A program made the translations under genes and the position numbers. Shown here one piece after another: positions 1 to 4,201 of a stretch of 15,521 nucleotides of DNA. The notes under the pieces were generated by a model. The model made no database searches and was not told where the DNA came from. It was given only the letters and a program-made list of their open reading frames with translations. This DNA comes from Phycisphaerae bacterium. Lineage in GTDB: Bacteria; Chloroflexota; Anaerolineae; 4572-78; J111. The DNA is taken from assembly GCA_028285035.1 (NCBI GenBank), contig JANQQF010000081.1, positions 1 to 15,521 of the forward strand, given 5' to 3'. Position 1 is the first letter of the stretch. Every line of letters begins with the position of its first letter.

Positions 1-32
1 GAAGGAGTTTCAACTTTTTCGTTTGTTGTCAT
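1..32 (-). CDS. probable 5' end of an unidentified gene running off the window
   Basis: Reading the minus strand from position 32 there is an ATG followed by ten open codons (MTTNEKVETP) up to the window edge. A purine-rich Shine-Dalgarno-like AAAGGA lies 10 nt upstream (about positions 43-48 on the plus strand). The alternative ATG at 41, in another frame, stops after nine codons and is rejected. Ten residues are too few to name a function; they are polar and show no signal peptide. The adjacent leader can fold over the start codon (see the inverted repeat at 31-81). The terminator-like hairpin at 157-182 separates this gene from the 391-aa gene behind it, so it probably has its own promoter. 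Confidence 0.4.
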   Translation of the reverse strand, partial: MTTNEKVETP

Positions 33-81
33 CTGACATTTATCCTTTCTTCTTTTTATGATTTTACTACAAATGTCAGAT
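31..81 (-). repeat. 11-bp inverted repeat overlapping a probable start codon
   Basis: ATCTGACATTT at 31-41 is perfectly complementary in inverted orientation to AAATGTCAGAT at 71-81, with a 29-nt spacer. In a minus-strand transcript the downstream arm would include the first two bases of the proposed AUG (positions 32-31), and the loop would hold the AAAGGA ribosome binding site. It could be a translational control hairpin or a protein-binding dyad; nothing else in the sequence decides between these. Confidence 0.45.
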
Positions 82-156
82 TAAGTCTTGACTAATTCAG
101 GTAAAGTTTCATATTCAGAGATTGAGAATCAGATAAAAGTGGCTTTGGGAATAAAG

Positions 157-182
157 AAGAGGGCGCGATTTCCCGCCCTCTT
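157..182 (-). terminator. likely intrinsic terminator after the secreted FN3 protein gene
   Basis: A 9-bp perfect stem (AAGAGGGCG at 157-165 with CGCCCTCTT at 174-182) encloses an 8-nt loop. On the minus strand it is followed by a short T-rich tract (CTTTAT). It begins 44 nt past the stop codon of the 391-aa gene, the usual place for a Rho-independent terminator. The T tract is short, so efficiency is uncertain; it may also insulate the probable gene at 1-32. Confidence 0.6.
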
Positions 183-226
183 AAAATGATTTAAGTTTCT
201 TCTTTAGACTGACAAATATTATGGCT

Positions 227-1402
227 CTATTTCGAAATGAGTGGTAGATAAACGGGATATGTCACGATGAGAGCGTAGCCTGGATCAGAATTACTGAAGT
301 TGGTAGTTTTGCTATCACTTTTCCCCTTAATCCAATAGTAATAACTTGTGCCGGGGGTAATATCTTTATCAATATATGTTCGTGTTGTCACAGACGAGGC
401 AATTCGTGTGGCGGTTGAAGCATTATTTGAAATGTTACGCCAAACTTCATATGTCTTCGCCCCGTGAACATTATTCCAAGTTACTTTGATTTGATCCGTG
501 AACTCACCATCTGTAGCCCTAACATTATTGGGCTTTGCAATTACATATCCAGAATTCGAACTACCGAACTCACTGGTCGTATACCGCCAATTCTTGGCCT
601 TGACCCAGTAGTAGTAGTAAGTCATCCCAGAGTTGATATTTGTATCAGTAAACTTTTGGATAGTTATAGACGAGGCAACTCGTATCGCGGTTGAACTGTT
701 ATTTGAGGTACTACGCCAAACCTCATAGTTTGTGGCTCCAGCCACTTTGTCCCAAGTTACCTCAATTTGATTCATTGATGTGCCGTCAGTAGCTCTAATA
801 TTTCGTGGACGATCAAGTTGACCAGAAACTTCCACACGATACTGTATCTCAGATCGATCATCACTTGTACCCGATGAAATTAGTGGGTCAGATGTAGACG
901 TACTACACCAACCAAAATCATCACCAGACAGGTAGCAATACTTCAAGTCAAGATTCAAATTAAGTGATCTACCAGGCCCAGAGTGCAAATCGCTACGATC
1001 ATCACCACTGGTATCGTCAGAGTCCCAAATCTCTATAACAATCGGTATGGATTCTTTACTTAGATTAACAAATAGCTCGCCTTGCCAATTGGGAAAGATT
1101 TCTTTTTTATTTGAATAATCATCACGCCCAGTTTGTAACACTTTCTGCCCATCTATATAAATTTTGGTGTAATAATCAGGGCTATCTGTACAAATATTGC
1201 CAAAAGGTGTTTCAATTTCATCATGACATTCAAGTTCTTTCACCCGCTCAATAATAACTTTGACTTTGACATTAGATGCAGCTTGAGCTGGGGGCGTAGT
1301 ACTCCAGTTGATGGTGACCAGGCTAAGCATCAAGACTAATCCCAAACACAGTTTAAGTGAAATGTGACGTAAAGTCGTGCGTTGAATGTGATATGCTTTC
1401 AC
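227..1402 (-). CDS. secreted protein with C2-like region, two fibronectin type III domains and C-terminal LPLIxK tail
   Basis: The 391-aa product is an exported, probably surface-associated protein of unknown ligand. Residues 1-41 form a long signal peptide: basic N-region, hydrophobic core, then an Ala-Gln-Ala cleavage site (39-41). Residues 44-195 look beta-rich with an acidic cluster (EIWDSDD, 124-130, then GDDRSD) resembling the calcium loop of C2 domains; this assignment is tentative. Two tandem fibronectin type III domains follow at about 196-288 and 290-380. They are clearly duplicates of each other (both contain YEVWR, SNN-ST and a Tyr-rich YYYW strand). The protein ends in VYLPLISK, the same kind of tail as the 1922-aa protein here. 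Translation starts at GTG (1402-1400), chosen because AAAGGAG lies 7 nt upstream and the signal peptide follows at once. It lies 86 nt behind the LuxR-type gene on the same strand, so that regulator is a plausible controller. Confidence 0.88.
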   Translation of the reverse strand: MKAYHIQRTTLRHISLKLCLGLVLMLSLVTINWSTTPPAQAASNVKVKVIIERVKELECHDEIETPFGNICTDSPDYYTKIYIDGQKVLQTGRDDYSNKKEIFPNWQGELFVNLSKESIPIVIEIWDSDDTSGDDRSDLHSGPGRSLNLNLDLKYCYLSGDDFGWCSTSTSDPLISSGTSDDRSEIQYRVEVSGQLDRPRNIRATDGTSMNQIEVTWDKVAGATNYEVWRSTSNNSSTAIRVASSITIQKFTDTNINSGMTYYYYWVKAKNWRYTTSEFGSSNSGYVIAKPNNVRATDGEFTDQIKVTWNNVHGAKTYEVWRNISNNASTATRIASSVTTRTYIDKDITPGTSYYYWIKGKSDSKTTNFSNSDPGYALIVTYPVYLPLISK

Positions 1403-1488
1403 GATAAATCTCCTTTGTCTTTAATTTTGCAAAAATATGGTTCACTAAAATATCTACTTTCGCTTTATGGCATGGTCGGAATTGCGAT

Positions 1489-1731
1489 TCACCCCCTTTC
1501 CACGGCCACCATAGCTGCCTCAGTTCGACATCGAACCTGCATTTTTTCAAAGATATTGCGCATATGGACCTTGACGGTGTTGGGACTGATGAATAGGTGG
1601 CGACCAATTTGTAAGTTAGAGCAGCCTTGTGCGACGAGTTGTAGAATTTCACACTCCCGCCGGGAGAGTGGTGCTTCTGTGATGCTGTACTTCTTTAATA
1701 CTCGTGGTGAATGGTCAATTGATAACGTCAT
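1489..1731 (-). CDS. stand-alone LuxR/GerE-type helix-turn-helix transcriptional regulator
   Basis: This 80-aa protein is almost entirely a LuxR-family C-terminal DNA-binding domain (about residues 20-78). It has the family signature [11 protein letters not shown], then the [21 protein letters not shown] turn and recognition helix, and a closing [11 protein letters not shown] segment. There is no receiver, autoinducer-binding or MalT-type ATPase part, so, as in GerE of Bacillus, regulation would have to come from abundance, dimerisation or a partner. The ATG at 1731 has AAAGGAG 7 nt upstream. It starts 17 nt after the stop of the 241-aa gene and in a different frame, so the pair is probably an operon and not one split gene. 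The 241-aa protein could be the missing sensor or partner (inference). The secreted FN3 protein gene follows 86 nt downstream and is a candidate target. Confidence 0.85.
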   Translation of the reverse strand: MTLSIDHSPRVLKKYSITEAPLSRRECEILQLVAQGCSNLQIGRHLFISPNTVKVHMRNIFEKMQVRCRTEAAMVAVERG

Positions 1732-1748
1732 TGTCTTTCTCCTTTGGC

Positions 1749-2474
1749 CTAAAGATGGCGTGTTAACATCTGTTTGGCCGTAGTCAATTGAACCTTCAGG
1801 TAGGGCGAGCGGCGACGGAAGTAGCGGATCAGAAATTTGGCAACTGGTTGCTCTAAATCACCGTGTAGTTCGATTGGGTTGAGCTGGTGTCCGACCGCAT
1901 AAAAGGTGCAGTGAAGGGCACTTACCTTTGCTATGGGACCAAGCATTGCCGTGAGGTATTGGGGAGCGCCAACGGAGGCGATGTGTCTAGCTCGTGCCGC
2001 ACAGAAGGCGTTCAAGATAATCTGATTCGTTTGTAGGCCTTGCTTCAGGGAGTAAGCTCGGATCTTAAAGAGGCGTTGAATGGTGTCGATGCTGGTAAAG
2101 TCAAAATTTATTTGCTTTTCGTAATGATCAAGCGGGCTTTGCTCAGACGGGGCTAAAGCTTGAAGCTTGGAAGAGACTGTAGCCAAGCTTGTTCGCCGCT
2201 CGTTCCGGATTTGTACCATTTGCCGAAAATAGGTAGCAACCCCAACCTGCTGAATATATTGATCCCGTAGCTCATCCAGCGTGGTGATAATGGGGTGGTC
2301 TAGGGGAAATCCAGCCGCGAGGCACTGAACCCGACTATGTAAGACCCTATAGATAATGGTCATATCGAGGATCGGAGCCATTTGACTTTGAGGGGGTACC
2401 ATCTTGTCGGATAATGGTAACTCATCAATCACGGCCAAGGACAGGTTTGATTGGCATAATTTTGGTTGATACAT
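1749..2474 (-). CDS. uncharacterised 241-aa protein with two internal repeats, co-transcribed with a LuxR-type HTH
   Basis: I do not recognise this family. The protein has no signal peptide or membrane segment and looks mostly helical. Residues 42-86 and 133-177 align over 45 positions without a gap. Eleven identities include R43/R134, L52/L143, G55/G146, I62/I153, R70/R161, I74/I165, the VG pair 77-78/168-169, Y82/Y173 and M86/M177, and many substitutions are conservative. It therefore appears to be a two-repeat helical protein with a roughly 90-residue period. The C-terminus (212-241) is basic and could touch nucleic acid. The ATG at 2474 is preceded by TGGAGG at a 10-nt spacing. The LuxR-type gene starts 17 nt after its stop, implying a functional partnership such as sensor or anti-activator (inference). 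The upstream region carries a hairpin at the ribosome binding site and two tandem dyads. Confidence 0.75.
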   Translation of the reverse strand: MYQPKLCQSNLSLAVIDELPLSDKMVPPQSQMAPILDMTIIYRVLHSRVQCLAAGFPLDHPIITTLDELRDQYIQQVGVATYFRQMVQIRNERRTSLATVSSKLQALAPSEQSPLDHYEKQINFDFTSIDTIQRLFKIRAYSLKQGLQTNQIILNAFCAARARHIASVGAPQYLTAMLGPIAKVSALHCTFYAVGHQLNPIELHGDLEQPVAKFLIRYFRRRSPYLKVQLTTAKQMLTRHL

Positions 2475-2488
2475 CGTGAGACAACCTC

Positions 2489-2516
2489 CAATGAAACGTT
2501 AGCTTCGTTTTCATTG
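2489..2516 (-). promoter_or_regulatory. hairpin abutting the Shine-Dalgarno of the 241-aa gene
   Basis: CAATGAAACG (2489-2498) and CGTTTTCATTG (2506-2516) form a 10-bp inverted repeat with one bulged base and a 7-nt loop. In the minus-strand mRNA the 3' arm ends directly at the GGAGG ribosome binding site (2485-2489), so folding would change ribosome access. It could equally be an operator dyad for a dimeric regulator such as the neighbouring LuxR-type protein. A TATAAC candidate -10 box lies just upstream (2528-2533 on the plus strand). Confidence 0.5.
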
Positions 2517-2544
2517 AGCTTAACAACGTTATAAGGAGATTGTC

Positions 2545-2582
2545 TGTCTAGTGCTGGACAAGCCGATGTCTGCTGTTGGACA
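2545..2582. promoter_or_regulatory. two tandem 16-bp dyads, TGTCTR-N4-TRGACA, upstream of the 241-aa/LuxR operon
   Basis: TGTCTAGTGCTGGACA (2545-2560) and TGTCTGCTGTTGGACA (2567-2582) match at 13 of 16 positions. They are spaced 22 bp apart, about two helical turns. Each is a dyad of the TGTC-N8-GACA kind, the 5-6-5 geometry of Crp/Fnr-family sites. The same consensus recurs at 3175-3190 in front of the crp-like gene. Relative to the candidate TATAAC -10 box (2528-2533, minus strand) the nearer site would cover the -35 region, a position that usually gives repression. Binding by the Crp/Fnr protein encoded here is inference. Confidence 0.55.
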
Positions 2583-2597
2583 CATTGATGGTTTAAA

Positions 2598-2694
2598 AGA
2601 TTGGTCCAGTCCAGCAAGGTGATTTGGCTGAAAATCCATCTGCATACGGCAGATATTTTCCAAAAAGTCAAGATTTTGGAGACTGGACCAATCT
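2598..2694. repeat. 97-bp imperfect palindrome with perfect 14-bp termini
   Basis: AGATTGGTCCAGTC (2598-2611) and GACTGGACCAATCT (2681-2694) are perfect inverted repeats. Inside, GAAAAT (2630-2635) pairs with ATTTTC (2655-2660) and ATCTGC (2638-2643) with GCAGAT (2649-2654) around a 5-nt loop, with CC bulged. The whole segment could thus fold as one long hairpin. It starts 7 nt past the stop codon of the DUF3307 gene and lies just upstream of the tandem dyads. Possibilities are a transcript-end or processing hairpin, a small non-autonomous palindromic element, or a structured leader. I see no target-site duplication and no terminal T tract. Confidence 0.6.
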
Positions 2695-2701
2695 GGCGAA
2701 G

Positions 2702-3064
2702 TTAGGGAATGGCGAGGACGACCAGACCGAGGACGACCAAATGAAGGGTTTGGTCGATCATGATGCGGACAAAGGCTTGGTCACGTTGACCGTAAAATCG
2801 CATCCAAATCTGGACAAGATTGGTCCCATCAACGAGCCAATGGGTGACAAAGATGATGAGGCCAATGATGAGAATGGAGAGAAAATTTGGTGAGGATCCA
2901 TTGAGGAAGAAATAGAAGCACAATATGGTCACTGTATAAATCGCATAGTGGACCAGACCAGCCACAGCGAAGAACTTCTGACGTTTACCTATGGCCATCC
3001 AATCACTTTGTAGTAACCAATCGGCCAGCAAATGACCGAGCAAAAACCAACTAAAAAGATTCAT
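2702..3064 (-). CDS. DUF3307-family small integral membrane protein
   Basis: The 120-aa product has three or four hydrophobic helices (about residues 3-18, 32-54, 62-79 and 103-119). It carries conserved-looking polar residues of the DUF3307 family: GHLLADW-LQ (H11, D15), LVH (H39), HWLVDG (H75, D79) and a late DQTLH (D104, Q105, H108). The repeated His/Asp pattern inside membrane segments hints at metal binding, but the biochemical role of the family is unknown to me. The length is typical of the family. The start ATG at 3064 has a modest AAGG about 9 nt upstream. The gene is divergent from the crp-like gene, and the dyad at 3174-3191 lies between them, so shared control is possible. Confidence 0.8.
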   Translation of the reverse strand: MNLFSWFLLGHLLADWLLQSDWMAIGKRQKFFAVAGLVHYAIYTVTILCFYFFLNGSSPNFLSILIIGLIIFVTHWLVDGTNLVQIWMRFYGQRDQAFVRIMIDQTLHLVVLGLVVLAIP

Positions 3065-3173
3065 CTAAATAAACCTTAAGTTTGTAATGTTTATGGTATC
3101 ATAGCCAGTGGCGACCACAACATACGCTAATTTTAACCAGTCCTCATACGTTACCACACATTTCCTCCTGAAG

Positions 3174-3191
3174 GTGTCTACTGGTAGACAC
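3174..3191. promoter_or_regulatory. Crp/Fnr-type palindromic operator in the divergent intergenic region
   Basis: GTGTCTA-CTGG-TAGACAC is a 7+4+7 perfect dyad, and adjoining bases extend it to about 10 bp per arm with one G-T mismatch. It fits the TGTCT-N6-AGACA geometry of Crp/Fnr sites and matches the consensus of the two dyads at 2545-2582. It lies 125 bp before the crp-like start codon and about 62-64 bp before the transcription start predicted from the TATAAT at 3234-3239. That is close to the classical class I activator position. Short T runs follow, but no gene ends here, so a terminator is unlikely. Confidence 0.6.
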
Positions 3192-3233
3192 TTTTAGATA
3201 TGCTACTTGATAGTGCTAAAGTCCTATCTGATT

Positions 3234-3239
3234 TATAAT
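3234..3239 (+). promoter_or_regulatory. candidate -10 box of the crp-like gene
   Basis: TATAAT matches the sigma-70 consensus exactly. The hexamer 17 bp upstream (TAGTGC) is a poor -35, as expected for an activator-dependent promoter. The predicted leader is about 70 nt long. The operator-like dyad at 3174-3191 sits where an upstream activator would bind. The assignment rests on sequence match only. Confidence 0.4.
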
Positions 3240-3316
3240 CAGCCCATTGGCAGTAAGATTTCTATTCCACAATTTTATAGGTTGTACCTGAATGAATTAG
3301 GTCAAAGGAACCCCAA

Positions 3317-4045
3317 ATGGCAAATAAGGATTTTATGCTGGATCGCCTAGCCTTTCTGAAGGAGGTACCCCTTCTGGCTCAGGTGAATGATGGTGTGTTA
3401 GCTTATCTGGCTGACGATTTTCGGGAACGGACGTACCGCAAAGGGGAAACCCTATTTCATCAAGGTGATGAAAGTCAGGCCCTCTACATTCTCAAAAAGG
3501 GCAAAGTTCGTATCTTTCACCTTAGTCCGAGTGGTGAAGAGACAACGGTGAATATTTTCACCCGCCGTCAATTAATCGGTGAGTTCGCCCTGATTGATGG
3601 CCAACCTCGCTCGGCCACGGCCAAAGCCATCACGGCCTGTACCTTGCTGGTGATGTCTCGAGATCGTTGTCTTCACCATCTCGAAAATATTCCCGGCTTG
3701 GCCCTGGCCATGTGTCGGCAGTTGATCTATAAGCTGCGCTGGACCTCCCAATACGCCGAAACGATTGTCCAGTACGACATCGCTGGTCGCCTCCTCCATT
3801 TTCTCCTGCACTATAATGAAGAGTTCGGTCAAGAGGTGGCCCCAGGCCAGTATGAACTTGATCTGGGCCTTAACCAAAACGACTTAGCCAGTTTAGTCGG
3901 AGCCAAACGAGGTTGGGTCAACACCATTCTGCAAGATTGGCGTAAGCGGGACTTGGTTGAGTTTGAAAGAGGAAAGATCACGCTGCTGGATTTGGATCGG
4001 GTCCGTCAGGAGCGGGATGGGCGGATAAAAATGAGTGAGCAGTAA
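3317..4045 (+). CDS. Crp/Fnr-family transcriptional regulator (cyclic nucleotide-binding domain plus winged HTH)
   Basis: This is a cytoplasmic, dimeric transcription factor of 242 aa, normal for the family. Residues 14-125 form the cyclic-nucleotide-binding beta-roll. Its phosphate-binding cassette reads GEFALIDGQPRSATAKA (88-104), keeping the Gly-Glu pair (88-89) and Arg-Ser (98-99) that hold cAMP in E. coli Crp. A long dimerisation helix follows (about 126-160), then the C-terminal winged helix (about 180-230). There are no Fnr-type cysteine clusters and no haem motif. The recognition helix reads KRGWVNTIL (197-205); where Crp has Arg-Glu-Thr-Val-Gly-Arg this protein has Arg-Gly-Trp-Val-Asn-Thr. 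It therefore should not prefer TGTGA half-sites. Start ATG at 3317 with AAAGGA 7 nt upstream. The upstream dyad (3174-3191) and TATAAT suggest autoregulation. A tandem cyclase is encoded nearby at 9986-14221. Confidence 0.92.
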   Translation: MANKDFMLDRLAFLKEVPLLAQVNDGVLAYLADDFRERTYRKGETLFHQGDESQALYILKKGKVRIFHLSPSGEETTVNIFTRRQLIGEFALIDGQPRSATAKAITACTLLVMSRDRCLHHLENIPGLALAMCRQLIYKLRWTSQYAETIVQYDIAGRLLHFLLHYNEEFGQEVAPGQYELDLGLNQNDLASLVGAKRGWVNTILQDWRKRDLVEFERGKITLLDLDRVRQERDGRIKMSEQ

Positions 4046-4144
4046 TAAAGCTTGATTTTGTTACAAAGTAGTCGATTAATATCCTTACAAATGCTTCAAA
4101 AAGGAATCTTTATTGTAGAACTAGGTGAACAATGTTGTTAGGTT

Positions 4145-4173
4145 TTGATCGAAATGTAATGATTTTTTACAAG
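4145..4173 (+). promoter_or_regulatory. weak candidate promoter for the 1922-aa secreted protein
   Basis: TTGATC (4145-4150) and TACAAG (4168-4173), separated by 17 bp, match the -35 and -10 consensus in four positions each. They are the best pair I see in the 156-nt gap after the crp-like gene. No TGTC-N8-GACA dyad occurs in this gap and no strong terminator is visible. Read-through from the crp-like gene therefore remains possible. Confidence 0.22.
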
Positions 4174-4201
4174 TTTTCTTTAACAGAAGCGGAGAAAATT
4201 T

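Noticed and set aside
1489..2474. Single LuxR-family gene broken by a frameshift into the 241-aa and 80-aa frames
   Set aside because: The 80-aa frame has its own ATG and strong AAAGGAG at ideal spacing, and the 241-aa protein does not resemble any LuxR N-terminal domain I know, so two genes are more likely.
2429..2671. 80-codon minus-strand frame overlapping the start of the 241-aa gene
   Set aside because: It overlaps the well-supported 241-aa start and ribosome binding site, crosses the dyads and hairpins, and its translation resembles no protein domain.
2598..2694. Insertion sequence or MITE at the 97-bp palindrome
   Set aside because: There is no direct target duplication in the flanks (TTTAAA before, GGCGAA after) and no second copy in the window, so mobility cannot be claimed from this sequence.
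2624..2893. 89-codon plus-strand frame antisense to the DUF3307 gene
   Set aside because: Its Asp/Glu-rich translation is what the reverse complement of a hydrophobic membrane protein gives; DUF3307 motifs on the other strand are clear.
3174..3195. Intrinsic terminator at the GTGTCTA/TAGACAC hairpin
   Set aside because: No gene ends nearby on either strand and the T run is short; position and symmetry fit an operator better.
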